This document shows positions 25,189-33,704 of a DNA stretch of 64,000 nucleotides, piece after piece. This DNA comes from an uncultured Flavobacterium sp. (lineage in GTDB: Bacteria; Bacteroidota; Bacteroidia; Flavobacteriales; Flavobacteriaceae). Position 1 is the stretch's first letter. Every line of letters begins with the position of its first letter. Made by a program: the position numbers and the translations under genes. The notes under the pieces were generated by a model. That model was not told where the DNA came from. It searched no databases and saw only the letters and a program-made list of their open reading frames with translations. The stretch covers positions 434,001-498,000 of the forward strand of contig NZ_OX638201.1 in NCBI RefSeq assembly GCF_951805225.1. Reading direction: 5' to 3'.

Positions 25189-26352
25189 ATGGAAGAAAAT
25201 TTTAGAATGATTGCCAAATGTTTTTTTGGTTTTGAAGAAATATTAGAGAATGAATTGCGTGCTCTTGGCGCTCAGGATGTCGAAAAAGGAGTGAGAATGG
25301 TGAGCTTTAAAGGTGATAAAGGTTTTATGTATAAAGCCAATTTGTCTTTGCGTACTGCTCTTAAAGTTTTAAAACCTATTTACTCGTTCAGAGCCAATAA
25401 TGAACAAGCTTTATACAAAGGAATTTCGGGCGTTAACTGGTCTAAATTATTAAACGCAAACCAGACTTTTGTAATTGATGCGACGGTACATTCGACTTAT
25501 TTTAATCACTCAGAGTTTGTTTCTCAAAAATGTAAAGATGCAATTGTAGATCAATTTAGAGAAAGAACTGGGCAGCGTCCAAGTATTGATAAAGCGTTTC
25601 CAGATTTGAGAATTAATATTCATATTGACAAAGATCAGGTTTCGGTTGCATTAGATACTTCAGGAAATTCATTACATCAACGTGGTTACAGAACGGCAAC
25701 TAATATTGCACCAATCAACGAAGTTTTGGCTGCGGGAATCTTATTATTATCGGGTTGGGAAGGACAAAGTCACTTTTTGGATCCAATGTGTGGTTCAGGA
25801 ACTTTCCTTGCAGAAGCTGCGATGATTGCTTGTAATATTCCGGCAAATATCAACAGAAAAGAATTTGCATTCGAAAAATGGAAAGATTGGGATAATGATT
25901 TATTCGATCAGATTGTAAATAGTTTGATGAAAAAAACAAAAGAATTCCACTATACTATAAAAGGTTTTGATAAAGCGCCAAGTGCTGTAAATAAAGCCAA
26001 AGATAATATTAGAAATGCCAATCTAGAGGATTATGTTACAATTTCTGAAAACAACTTTTTCGATACAGAAAAAGAAGTAGAAGGAAAGCTTCATATGGTT
26101 TTTAATCCGCCTTATGATGAGCGTTTGGATATTCATATGGAAGAATTCTACAAAAATATTGGAGATACTTTAAAGAAAAGTTACCCGGGAACAAACGCTT
26201 GGTTTATTACCGCTAATCTTGAAGCCTTGAAATTTGTGGGACTAAAACCGTCAAGAAAAATCAAACTTTTTAACGCAAGCCTTGAAGCACGTTTGGTAAA
26301 ATACGAAATGTACGAAGGTAGTAAGAGAACGAAATTTCAGGTTAATGAATAA
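25189..26352 (+). CDS. THUMP-domain class I SAM-dependent RNA methyltransferase (RlmL N-half-like)
   Basis: From the ATG at 25189 it has 387 residues; a GTG 13 codons upstream is possible but begins before family similarity. An N-terminal ferredoxin-like and THUMP region (residues 1-160, with FRMIAKCFFGFEEILENEL and YFNHSEFVSQKCKDAIVDQF) precedes a Rossmann methyltransferase with LDPMCGSGTFLAEAAMIA (about 202) and the catalytic NPPYDERL (about 305), a motif for N2-guanine or N6-adenine transfer. It resembles the N-terminal half of RlmL and YpsC-type enzymes that modify 23S rRNA. The exact target base is not shown by the sequence. Confidence 0.9.
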   Translation: MEENFRMIAKCFFGFEEILENELRALGAQDVEKGVRMVSFKGDKGFMYKANLSLRTALKVLKPIYSFRANNEQALYKGISGVNWSKLLNANQTFVIDATVHSTYFNHSEFVSQKCKDAIVDQFRERTGQRPSIDKAFPDLRINIHIDKDQVSVALDTSGNSLHQRGYRTATNIAPINEVLAAGILLLSGWEGQSHFLDPMCGSGTFLAEAAMIACNIPANINRKEFAFEKWKDWDNDLFDQIVNSLMKKTKEFHYTIKGFDKAPSAVNKAKDNIRNANLEDYVTISENNFFDTEKEVEGKLHMVFNPPYDERLDIHMEEFYKNIGDTLKKSYPGTNAWFITANLEALKFVGLKPSRKIKLFNASLEARLVKYEMYEGSKRTKFQVNE

Positions 26353-26353
26353 A

Positions 26354-26533
26354 GGTACAAAGGGGCAAAGGTTCAAAGGAACAAAGAGAAATACCTTGTG
26401 ATTTTGAAACTGCGTAATTTTGATTCTGAAAAAAATGATAAATCTACAGTTTAACGAATAATAAAAGAGTAAGAGGTTCAAAAGAGCAAAGCGAAAAACT
26501 TTGTTCCTTTGAACCTTTGTAACTCTGAACCTT
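26354..26533. repeat. CAAAGG word repeat with 21-bp perfect inverted arms
   Basis: The arm at 26366-26386 (caaaggttcaaaggaacaaag) is exactly complementary to 26499-26519. Both sit in longer tracts of the words GGTACAAAGG, GGTTCAAAGG and GGTTCAAAAGAG. The 112-base interior is A+T-rich with no frame on the plus strand. It fills the gap between the RNA methyltransferase and a small membrane protein gene. Confidence 0.75.
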
Positions 26534-26546
26534 AAAAAGAAAAAAA

Positions 26547-26783
26547 ATGTCAAAACTACAAGTAAGAGCTTTTTTATACCAATTAGGATGTTTCGCAATT
26601 TTGTTTATTGCAGGGAGATTCGTGGTTGCAACATATACTCAATTAACAGGTCTTTGGATTCCGGTGACGGCATTTATAGTGGCGACATTGATTTCGCCTA
26701 AATTTCAGGCGGTAAGAACCAAAGATGGCGAGAAGTTGTTTATGAAATGGATTTTTATAAAAGGAATTAGAGAAATAGGGTAA
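26547..26783 (+). CDS. Small conserved-looking membrane protein, unknown function
   Basis: The 78-residue protein has two hydrophobic helices (about residues 9-27 and 33-51) and a basic C-terminal segment SPKFQAVRTKDGEKLFMKWIF that would lie in the cytoplasm. I recognise no named family. Good coding character and its position 19 bases before the racemase-like gene suggest that the two are co-transcribed. The word repeat directly upstream may separate it from the methyltransferase unit. Confidence 0.7.
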   Translation: MSKLQVRAFLYQLGCFAILFIAGRFVVATYTQLTGLWIPVTAFIVATLISPKFQAVRTKDGEKLFMKWIFIKGIREIG

Positions 26784-26802
26784 CTAAAAAAATGATTTTT
26801 GT

Positions 26803-27495
26803 ATGAAGATAATTGGACTTATAGGCGGAATTAGCTGGGTTTCTACAGCAGATTATTACAAACTTATAAATGAAGGTGTCAACGAGAAAATGGGAGGACT
26901 TAACTTCTCAGAATGTTTGATTTATTCGTTCAATTATGCCGAAATCAAAAAGAATAATGATGCCAATGATTGGGATCGTACTTTTGAAATGCTTTTTAAA
27001 GGTTGTCAATTCTTAAAATCGGGTGGAGCAGAAGCAATTGTTTTATGCGCCAATACAATGCATCTTATTGCTGATAAATTGGAAGCAGCAATTGATTTGC
27101 CTGTTATTCATATCGCAACAGAAACTGCTATTGAAATTGAGAAGCAAAATCTTAAAAAAGTAGCATTATTGGGAACTAAGTTTACAATGGAACTTGATTT
27201 TTTTAAAAACAAATTAATCAATAAAGGCATTGAAGCAATTATTCCGGAAAATAGTGACGATAGAGATTTTCTTCACACTGCAATCTTCGAAGAGTTAGGA
27301 AAAGGTATTGTTACCGATGAAACTAAAAAACGTATTCTGAGGATTTCAAATGAATTAATAGAAAATGGTGCAGAAGGAATTATTCTGGGTTGTACAGAAC
27401 TTCCTTTGGTTATAAAACCGGAAGATGTTTCAGTTCCAATTTTTGATACTACTTTAATACATTCAAATGCTGCAATAGCTTTTCAATTGTCTTAA
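26803..27495 (+). CDS. Aspartate/glutamate racemase family protein
   Basis: The 230-residue cytoplasmic protein begins with the family start IIGLIGGISWVSTADYYKLIN (read in two parts) and has both catalytic cysteines: the first in IVLCANTMHLIADKLE (about residue 83) and the second in IILGCTELPLVIKPED (about 195). That matches the PLP-independent aspartate racemase group of about 230 residues. It interconverts L- and D-amino acids, or acts on a related substrate such as a hydantoin; the side-chain preference is not certain. It is followed by a strong bidirectional terminator. Confidence 0.88.
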   Translation: MKIIGLIGGISWVSTADYYKLINEGVNEKMGGLNFSECLIYSFNYAEIKKNNDANDWDRTFEMLFKGCQFLKSGGAEAIVLCANTMHLIADKLEAAIDLPVIHIATETAIEIEKQNLKKVALLGTKFTMELDFFKNKLINKGIEAIIPENSDDRDFLHTAIFEELGKGIVTDETKKRILRISNELIENGAEGIILGCTELPLVIKPEDVSVPIFDTTLIHSNAAIAFQLS

Positions 27496-27516
27496 GAAAA
27501 TTAATTATATACATAT

Positions 27517-27552
27517 AAAAAAGCCCCAAATTTTAAATTTGGGGCTTTTTTT
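27517..27552. terminator. Bidirectional terminator between convergent genes
   Basis: The 11-bp perfect arms GCCCCAAATTT and complement (27523-27545) surround one base, flanked by an A run and a run of seven Ts. It serves the racemase gene (+) and the DUF6048 gene (-). Confidence 0.9.
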
Positions 27553-27571
27553 ATTTTAGAAGAAAATCTAA

Positions 27572-28408
27572 TTATTTCTTTTTAGGAATTTCTTTTACAG
27601 TTTCTGGTACAATTACTTTTTTCTTGTATAAAGGTATAAAGTAAGAAACAGTATAATTGAATCCTACTCCAAAATTTCCGTCATAAGTTCTGTTAAAACC
27701 AGGAATGTAAAGATTGTCAAAACCGCTTGGTTTGTTGTTCATAACCAAAAGTTTTAGCTGAACTCCAAAACCAACGAATACATTGTTGAACACTTTTGCT
27801 TTTATTCCTAATGCGACTTCCAGCCATCCAGCTGTTAAACCGTTGTATTTTTCGCCGGAAACAATCGCAGGTTGTTCTCCCCAATACGGATTAGCGTTGT
27901 AGATTTTGTAACTATTTAATTGTTGACTAAAACTACTAAAACCACCACGTAAACCTATTGTAATAAGGTTTTCCATGTCAAGCCAGTTTTGATACGTATT
28001 GTAGTCAAAACCTCCTTTTATGTAAGTTCCCGTTGCTGTTGAGTTTAATCTGTCATCATCAGTGGTTTTATCTTCAAAACCAAGTTCAGCTGCAAGATAA
28101 TATTTTTTCGTCAAGCGAAAATCTCCCACAAATTCAACACCTTTATAATCTTTGTCATAAAAACCGCGGGTTAATTTATATAAATCAACACCAACGCGCA
28201 AACCATAACGATCTGTTTTTGGAATACTATCGGTTTTAGTTTCCTGAATCGCAGGTTTAGCTGGTTTCGCAGGTTCTGTTTTTGATTTTAGTTTTGGCTT
28301 TTCCTGAACAATTTCTTTGGTTGCTGTAGCAGGTACTTCTTGTGCCTGAACCAAAAACATTGAAAACAAAAGGCAAAAACTAAAAGTATATTTTAATGTG
28401 TGTCTCAT
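27572..28408 (-). CDS. DUF6048 family outer-membrane-like protein
   Basis: From the ATG at 28408 it has 278 residues; a TTG four codons upstream is less likely. It has a signal peptide (LLFSMFLVQAQ), a proline/lysine-rich spacer (residues 28-60), then about 12 amphipathic strands with aromatic ends (RYGLRVGVDLYKL, YYLAAELGFED, FNNVFVGFGVQLKLLVM). This pattern predicts a small beta-barrel in the outer membrane. It matches the flavobacterial family DUF6048, of unknown function. The start overlaps the upstream DUF6452 stop by 29 bases, and rlmD precedes both, an order I recall from other Flavobacterium genomes. Confidence 0.75.
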   Translation of the reverse strand: MRHTLKYTFSFCLLFSMFLVQAQEVPATATKEIVQEKPKLKSKTEPAKPAKPAIQETKTDSIPKTDRYGLRVGVDLYKLTRGFYDKDYKGVEFVGDFRLTKKYYLAAELGFEDKTTDDDRLNSTATGTYIKGGFDYNTYQNWLDMENLITIGLRGGFSSFSQQLNSYKIYNANPYWGEQPAIVSGEKYNGLTAGWLEVALGIKAKVFNNVFVGFGVQLKLLVMNNKPSGFDNLYIPGFNRTYDGNFGVGFNYTVSYFIPLYKKKVIVPETVKEIPKKK

Positions 28409-28946
28409 TTTCAGATTCAATGTTATATTGTTCTACATTAATTACTCTCATCCAGGCTCCGTCTGTTCCCGGATCTAGTAGAAAAGGTTGTGATGGAGGT
28501 GCCGTAACAAAAGGATTTAATGTAAAAAGAGTTTTAAAACCACATGCTCTCGATACATATACATCTTTGTGAGTATAGTCAAATTTTATTATATCTGTAT
28601 TAGTCAAAGTAGGATCTGTACTTGCAGCATTATAAATAAAACTATAAGTAGTAGAATTTTCATTTGTCTGTAACGGAATCGAAATTGAAGTACCATTTGC
28701 ATAATACTTCGTATCTGTTGTGCTAGTTGGATTAAACACAATTCCGGTAGGCAAATCTTTTCCTTCTTTATCTTTTCCAACTACTTTTAAATTAACTACT
28801 TTTCTAGCTAAATTTGCATCGGCATTATCAAAAAATGATATTACCAATCGGGGAGTAGTGGGTGTATTAGGATCACAAATATCATCTTTCTCACAGCTTG
28901 ATAAGCCAAAAGTAAAGAGTAATAGAAAAGCGACTATTTTTTTCAT
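28380..28946 (-). CDS. DUF6452 family lipoprotein
   Basis: The 188-residue protein has a signal peptide with lipobox GLSSC (Cys about residue 18), a short DDICDPNTPTTPRLVISFFD opening, and a beta-sandwich-like body. It has three further cysteines, one in SRACGFKTLFTLNP. It matches the flavobacterial family DUF6452, function unknown. It starts 13 bases after rlmD and overlaps the DUF6048 gene, so the three are one operon. Lipoprotein and beta-barrel encoded together may form an envelope complex, which is inference only. Confidence 0.75.
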   Translation of the reverse strand: MKKIVAFLLLFTFGLSSCEKDDICDPNTPTTPRLVISFFDNADANLARKVVNLKVVGKDKEGKDLPTGIVFNPTSTTDTKYYANGTSISIPLQTNENSTTYSFIYNAASTDPTLTNTDIIKFDYTHKDVYVSRACGFKTLFTLNPFVTAPPSQPFLLDPGTDGAWMRVINVEQYNIESENETHIKIYF

Positions 28947-28959
28947 TTATAGTTTTTTG

Positions 28960-30372
28960 TTATCTAAGTTCTAAAAGTACAACATTTTCAACGTGATGCG
29001 TTTGCGGAAACATATCAACCGGTCTCACACGTGTTACCTTGTATTTCTCATCCATTAAAGCTAAATCACGTGCTTGTGTTGCAGAATTACAACTTACATA
29101 AACTACTTTTTTAGGAGCAATTTTCAAGATTTGATCAATAACGTCTTTATGCATTCCGTCTCTTGGTGGATCTGTAATAATAACGTCGGGTTTTCCGTGT
29201 TGAGCGATAAAAGCTTCGTTAAAAACGACTTTCATGTCTCCTACAAAAAACTCACAATTCGTTATATTATTGCGTTCAGCATTTGCTTTAGCATCCAGAA
29301 TTGCTTCAGGAACACTTTCTACACCAATTACTTTTTTTGCTTTTTTAGAAACAAATTGCGCGATAGTTCCGGTTCCTGTATATAAATCGTAAACAGTTTC
29401 TTCTCCGGTTAATCCCGCATAATCACGTGTTATTTTGTATAATTCGTATGCTTGATCAGAGTTGGTTTGGTAAAAAGATTTAGCATTGATGCTGAATTTT
29501 AAACCTTCCATTTCTTCCAGAATATAATCTCTGCCTTTATATAGTTTGATATCCTGATCGTAGATTGTATCGTTTTGTTTTGCATTTACAACATATTGTA
29601 ATGAAGTAATTTGCGGAAATTTCTCGTAAATATGATCTAAAACCAACTCGCGGTTCTTTTTATCATTTTCGAAAAACTGAATCAAAACCATAATTTCGCC
29701 AGTTGAAGCTGTACGAATCATCAAAGTTCTCAATAATCCAGAATGTTCTCTAGGATTAAAGAAAGCTAAATTATGCTCGTTTGCAAAAGCTCTGATTTCA
29801 TTTCTGATTGCATTTGAAGGATCTTCTTGTAAATGACATTTGTTGATGTCCAGAATTTTATCCCACATTTTAGGAATGTGAAATCCTAACGCATTTCTGT
29901 TTCCTAAATCTTCTGTGCTTTCAATTTCTTTTTCGGTTAACCAACGGCTGTTAGAAAACGAAAACTCCATTTTGTTTCTATAGAAAAATTGTTTTTCCGA
30001 ACCTAAAATAGTTTCAAATTCAGGAAGTTCTACCTTTCCTATACGTTGCAAATGGTTTTTTACTTCATTTTGTTTGTAATACAACTGTTGGCTGTATTTC
30101 ATATTTTGCCATTTACATCCTCCACAAACTCCAAAATGATCGCATATTGGTTCAATACGATGTTCTGAAAATTCGTGAAATTTTACGGCTTTGCCTTCAT
30201 AATAGGCTTTTCTTTTTTTGAAAGTTTGTACGTCAACTACATCACCCGGAACAACATTCGGAATAAAGATTACTTTACCGTCAGGAGCCTTAGCTACTGA
30301 TACTCCTTTTGCTCCAGCATCAAGAACTTGAATTTGATGAAAGACAACTTTGTCTGTATTTTTTCTTCCCAT
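28960..30372 (-). CDS. rlmD: 23S rRNA (uracil-5-)-methyltransferase, RlmD-type
   Basis: The 470-residue enzyme has an N-terminal TRAM domain (residues 10-75, GVSVAKAPDGKVIFIPNVVPG), an iron-sulfur cluster motif CDHFGVCGGCKWQ (about 80-92) with a later Cys, SAM motif TVYDLYTGTGTIAQF (about 325), the catalytic TDPPRDGMHKDV region (about 395) and the nucleophile Cys in VVYVSCNSATQARDLA (about 420). This is the full TrmA/RlmD set for m5U formation in 23S rRNA. Relatives with one gene may modify both classical positions. The -7 box TATTTTTG (30377-30384) ends four bases before the ATG, implying a leaderless or nearly leaderless mRNA. Confidence 0.92.
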   Translation of the reverse strand: MGRKNTDKVVFHQIQVLDAGAKGVSVAKAPDGKVIFIPNVVPGDVVDVQTFKKRKAYYEGKAVKFHEFSEHRIEPICDHFGVCGGCKWQNMKYSQQLYYKQNEVKNHLQRIGKVELPEFETILGSEKQFFYRNKMEFSFSNSRWLTEKEIESTEDLGNRNALGFHIPKMWDKILDINKCHLQEDPSNAIRNEIRAFANEHNLAFFNPREHSGLLRTLMIRTASTGEIMVLIQFFENDKKNRELVLDHIYEKFPQITSLQYVVNAKQNDTIYDQDIKLYKGRDYILEEMEGLKFSINAKSFYQTNSDQAYELYKITRDYAGLTGEETVYDLYTGTGTIAQFVSKKAKKVIGVESVPEAILDAKANAERNNITNCEFFVGDMKVVFNEAFIAQHGKPDVIITDPPRDGMHKDVIDQILKIAPKKVVYVSCNSATQARDLALMDEKYKVTRVRPVDMFPQTHHVENVVLLELR

Positions 30373-30376
30373 AGCG

Positions 30377-30384
30377 CAAAAATA
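30377..30384 (-). promoter_or_regulatory. -7 box of the rlmD operon
   Basis: TATTTTTG on the minus strand matches TAnnTTTG. Only four bases separate it from the start codon at 30372, so the transcript would begin at or next to the ATG. Confidence 0.6.
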
Positions 30385-30467
30385 AGGGTTTGTAAACTTT
30401 TATAAATTTAAATTTCAAAATATTTTATCAAATTCTTCAAATTACTAGTTTTATCAAGTTTAAAAAC

Positions 30468-30475
30468 TAACTTTG
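30468..30475 (+). promoter_or_regulatory. -7 box of the histidine kinase gene
   Basis: TAACTTTG matches TAnnTTTG exactly. A TTG inside it (30473) is the start of the longer open frame, so that start cannot be transcribed from this promoter. This supports the ATG at 30533. Confidence 0.6.
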
Positions 30476-30532
30476 TTTACAGCAATAACCCCAAATGCTA
30501 CATTGTTAACTTATAGTATTGTTATTATTTTT

Positions 30533-31582
30533 ATGAAGTTGTATCATAATCTTTCACAAATTGGCTTTCTTAAGAAAAGTTATGTGTTTAAATTCCTATT
30601 TGTTGCTTTTATAGGTATACATATTCCCTTGATTGGCATTTTGTTTTTTGTGACTTTTTCAAACCATACTATTTCTCCAATTTCTATTTTAATTTTTGCT
30701 TTGATAATGACTTTATTGGCGACTTTAGTGACGCTTTTAGTTTTAAATCAGTTAATTAAACCAATTGTTTTAGCTTCAAAATCTTTAGACGATTATAGAA
30801 ATAACAGACAATTATCTGTCTTACCAACAGAATATTCAGATGAAGCCGGATTGTTGATGTGTAATATTCAGGAATCAATCTATGAATCAGAAAGTTTTAT
30901 AAACGAAAAACAAGATTTGATTTATATGCTTTCTCATGATTTGAAGAACTTTGCCGGAAATCCGCAAGGTTTGGCGCAATTAATTTTGAGCGAAGAACCA
31001 TCAGATTCTATTAAACATCTGGCAGAATTAATTTGTGAGTCGACAAATTTGCAATTCCGATACATCGAAAATTTTATAAAACTTCTAAAAGAACAAGATC
31101 AGATCGTCAAAGTAAATCATGATCCAAAGAATATTGTATTCCCTAATATTTTGCCTTTTATAAACGAACAGCTTGAGCAACGTTTATTGGATAAAAATAT
31201 TAAATTAAGTTTAAGCTTAGAATTAGTCGAAGCAAAACTTAAAATCGACGAAGGTTTATTGGTTCAGGTTTTAGTGAATTTAATAAGCAACGCTATTAAG
31301 TTCTCTTATTTTGACAGCGAGATTAAAGTTCGAATGTTTATCCAAAATTCAAATTTGATTATCACAGTTGCCGATAAAGGAATTGGTTTCGATAAAACTC
31401 AGATTGATGAATTGTTCAAGAAATTCACGAAAATGAGCCGTTTAGGAACTGCAAATGAATTGTCTACCGGAATTGGATTGTATTTATGTAAGAAAATTAT
31501 CGAAAGAAACAAAGGTAAATTAAGCGCTACAAGCGAAGGAAAAAATAAAGGCGCCGAATTTAAAATCGAGTTCGAAGTATAG
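30533..31582 (+). CDS. Sensor histidine kinase, two membrane helices
   Basis: The protein has 349 residues from the ATG at 30533, chosen because the upstream start lies inside the promoter. Two membrane helices (about residues 17-42 and 50-72) leave almost no periplasmic loop, so sensing is intramembrane or cytoplasmic. After a short HAMP-like linker come the H-box MLSHDLKNFAG (phosphoacceptor His about 132), N-box LVNLISNAIKFSY (about 245), G1 VADKGIGFD and G2 LSTGIGLYLCKKII. All kinase boxes are intact. No response regulator is adjacent, so it is an orphan. It faces the aldo/keto reductase gene across an inverted repeat. Confidence 0.9.
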   Translation: MKLYHNLSQIGFLKKSYVFKFLFVAFIGIHIPLIGILFFVTFSNHTISPISILIFALIMTLLATLVTLLVLNQLIKPIVLASKSLDDYRNNRQLSVLPTEYSDEAGLLMCNIQESIYESESFINEKQDLIYMLSHDLKNFAGNPQGLAQLILSEEPSDSIKHLAELICESTNLQFRYIENFIKLLKEQDQIVKVNHDPKNIVFPNILPFINEQLEQRLLDKNIKLSLSLELVEAKLKIDEGLLVQVLVNLISNAIKFSYFDSEIKVRMFIQNSNLIITVADKGIGFDKTQIDELFKKFTKMSRLGTANELSTGIGLYLCKKIIERNKGKLSATSEGKNKGAEFKIEFEV

Positions 31583-31590
31583 TTTTTTTT

Positions 31591-31687
31591 AAGGTTCTGA
31601 GATACTAAGGTTCTAAGGTTCTGAGGTATTTTTCAATCAGACTTAAAACTTAGTAACTTAGTATCTCAGAACCTCAGTATCTTAGAA
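31591..31687. repeat. GGTTCTGAGATACTAAG inverted word repeat between convergent genes
   Basis: AGGTTCTGAGATACTAAG (31592-31609) is exactly complementary to 31657-31674. Further rounds of TAAGGTTCT and TGAGGT flank both arms. It could act as a bidirectional terminator. It belongs to the same style of rotating-word repeats as 26354 and 32700. Confidence 0.7.
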
Positions 31688-32674
31688 CTACCATAGATGA
31701 TGTACAGAAGGTTTTATATATTCTTCGTAAATAGCATTCATGGCTGCGATTTTCTCAGGAGTTAATTTTGGTAAATCATAAAGAGATAAATTCGATAAAA
31801 CGTGACTTTCTTTTGAAGCACCTGGAATAATACAACTGATATCTTGAAAACTCAAAATCCACTGAAGCGCAATTGGAGCAAGATTTGTTGTTTCCGGAAA
31901 TAATGCTTTTAGTTTTTCTACCGCTTTTAAACCTAATTCATAATCGATACCAGAAAAAGTTTCGCCTTTATCAAAAGCGTCACCATTTCTATTGAAATTT
32001 CGGTGATCTTGAGCGTCAAAAGTAGTTTTCGCATCAAATTTACCTGTTAAAAGTCCACTTGCTAAAGGAACTCTCGCAATGATTCCGATATCTTTCTTTC
32101 TGGCTTCAGAGAAAAATAATTGAGAAGGACGCTGACGGAATAAATTGAAAATAATCTGAACCGTTGTTACATTCGAATATTCAATTGCTTTTAAAGCTTC
32201 TTCAACTTTCTCAACACTAACACCAAGATTCTGGATTTTACCTTGTTCTTTTAATCGGTCGAAAAGTTCGAAAATCTCAGGACGATAAAAAACTTCAGTA
32301 GGAGGACAGTGCAACTGAATCAAATCGAGCGTTTCTAATTTCATTCGTTTTAAACTGTCTTCAATAAATTTCTGAAGTACTTTTGGCTGATAACCTTCAC
32401 TAACATGCGGGTTAATATGTCGGCCGCATTTTGTAGCAACATAAATACGTTCAGATCGCGAACGAACAACTCTTCCAACAGCAGTTTCGCTTAATCCATT
32501 TTCGTAAACATCGGCAGTATCGATAAAATTGACGCCATTGTCAATTGCCGTATTCAAAAGTTCGTCTGCGGTTTTATTGTCAAACGCAGATCCCCATTTT
32601 CCGCCAACTTGCCAAGTGCCAAGTGATATTTCAGATATATTGAAGTTTGTTTTTCCTAGTTTTCTATAGAGCAT
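31688..32674 (-). CDS. Aldo/keto reductase
   Basis: The 328-residue NADPH-dependent (beta/alpha)8-barrel oxidoreductase has the catalytic tetrad positions: Asp and Tyr in FIDTADVYENGLSE (about residues 51-57), Lys in IYVATKCGRHI (about 82) and His in LIQLHCPPTEVF (about 118). The start FNISEISLGTWQVGG and the late CIIPGASKESHVLSNL (cofactor site) fit the bacterial YajO/Tas-like group acting on aldehydes. The physiological substrate is unknown. It is probably monocistronic, with repeat-filled gaps on both sides. Confidence 0.9.
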   Translation of the reverse strand: MLYRKLGKTNFNISEISLGTWQVGGKWGSAFDNKTADELLNTAIDNGVNFIDTADVYENGLSETAVGRVVRSRSERIYVATKCGRHINPHVSEGYQPKVLQKFIEDSLKRMKLETLDLIQLHCPPTEVFYRPEIFELFDRLKEQGKIQNLGVSVEKVEEALKAIEYSNVTTVQIIFNLFRQRPSQLFFSEARKKDIGIIARVPLASGLLTGKFDAKTTFDAQDHRNFNRNGDAFDKGETFSGIDYELGLKAVEKLKALFPETTNLAPIALQWILSFQDISCIIPGASKESHVLSNLSLYDLPKLTPEKIAAMNAIYEEYIKPSVHHLW

Positions 32675-32699
32675 TTTTTTCTTTTAAAGGTTTAAAAAA

Positions 32700-32806
32700 G
32701 GTTCAGAGGTGCAAAGGTGCAAAGGTTTTTCTCGTAGAGGCGCACAGCAGTGCGTCTTTTTTAGAGTTACAAAAGTCTTTGTACCTCTGAACCTCTGAAC
32801 CTTTGT
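32700..32806. repeat. GGTTCAGAGGTGCAAAG inverted word repeat with an inner GCAC hairpin
   Basis: Bases 32700-32716 pair with 32777-32793 (16 of 17). Inside is AGGCGCACAGCAGTGCGTCT (32738-32757), whose GCGCAC and GTGCGT halves pair, followed by a T run. It lies between cysM and the aldo/keto reductase gene on the minus strand. Confidence 0.7.
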
Positions 32807-32814
32807 CCCTTCCT

Positions 32815-33702
32815 CTAGTCAAATAAATCCGAAGATAAATAACGATCACCGCGATCGCAGATAACGGCAACGATAACACCGGATTCTAATTGTTCGGCAA
32901 TTTTAAGGGCTACGGCTACTGAACCACCGCTGCTCATTCCGGCAAAAACACCTTCTTCGAGTGCTAATCTTTTAGTCATCTCTCTGGCATCATCTTCGCT
33001 TACGTCTATCACGGTATCAACTTTTGAAGCATCAAAAATTTTAGGTAAATATTCCTGTGGCCATTTGCGGATTCCCGGGATTTGAGATCCGTCACTTGGT
33101 TGCGCGCCAACAATTTGAATTGCAGGATTTTTTTCTTTTAAATAAGTCGAAGTTCCAATGATTGTTCCTGTCGTTCCCATTGCCGAAACAAAGTGTGTAA
33201 CCGTTCCGTCAGTGTCATTCCAGATTTCAGGACCAGTGGTTTTATAATGTGCTTTCCAGTTGTCATCATTTGCAAACTGATTTAGCATGATATAACCGCC
33301 TTCTGCAACCTTTTTGTCGGCATAATCCCTCGAACCAATAATTCCTTCGCTAGCAGGCGTTAAAATTACTGTAGCGCCATAAGCACGCATTGTTTGAGTA
33401 CGCTCTTTTGTAGAATCTTCCGGCAGAACCAATTCTATTTCTATTTGAAACAATTGAGCAATCATTGCCAGAGCAATTCCCGTGTTGCCACTTGTAGCTT
33501 CAATTAGTTTATCTCCTTTTTTGATATCGCCTCTTTCAAGTGCCGAAGCGATCATGTTATATGCAGCTCTGTCTTTTACACTTCCGCCAGGATTATTTCC
33601 TTCAAGCTTCAGTAAAAGTTTTACGTTTTTATTTTTAACCAAATTGACAGTTTCCATCAATGGAGTATTTCCAATTAGGTTAAGCAATTTCTGTGGACCC
33701 AT
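32815..33702 (-). CDS. cysM: Cysteine synthase B (O-acetylserine thiol-lyase)
   Basis: This 295-residue PLP enzyme makes cysteine from O-acetylserine and sulfide or thiosulfate. Visible are the PLP lysine in NNPGGSVKDRAAYNM (about residue 42), the substrate loop ATSGNTGIALAMIA (about 70), the phosphate clamp MGTTGTIIGT (about 175) and AGMSSGGSVAV (about 255). The short length and the VKDR-AAYNMI context fit CysM rather than CysK. It starts two bases after cysE, which makes its substrate. Confidence 0.93.
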   Translation of the reverse strand: MGPQKLLNLIGNTPLMETVNLVKNKNVKLLLKLEGNNPGGSVKDRAAYNMIASALERGDIKKGDKLIEATSGNTGIALAMIAQLFQIEIELVLPEDSTKERTQTMRAYGATVILTPASEGIIGSRDYADKKVAEGGYIMLNQFANDDNWKAHYKTTGPEIWNDTDGTVTHFVSAMGTTGTIIGTSTYLKEKNPAIQIVGAQPSDGSQIPGIRKWPQEYLPKIFDASKVDTVIDVSEDDAREMTKRLALEEGVFAGMSSGGSVAVALKIAEQLESGVIVAVICDRGDRYLSSDLFD

Positions 33703-33704
33703 TT

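Noticed and set aside
26251..26598. 115-codon minus-strand open frame over the CAAAGG repeat
   Set aside because: The translation is dominated by Phe-Leu-Arg runs from the repeat and overlaps two real genes; there is no coding character.
30473..30532. Longer N-terminus for the histidine kinase
   Set aside because: Its TTG lies within the -7 promoter box TAACTTTG, so it would not be on the transcript.
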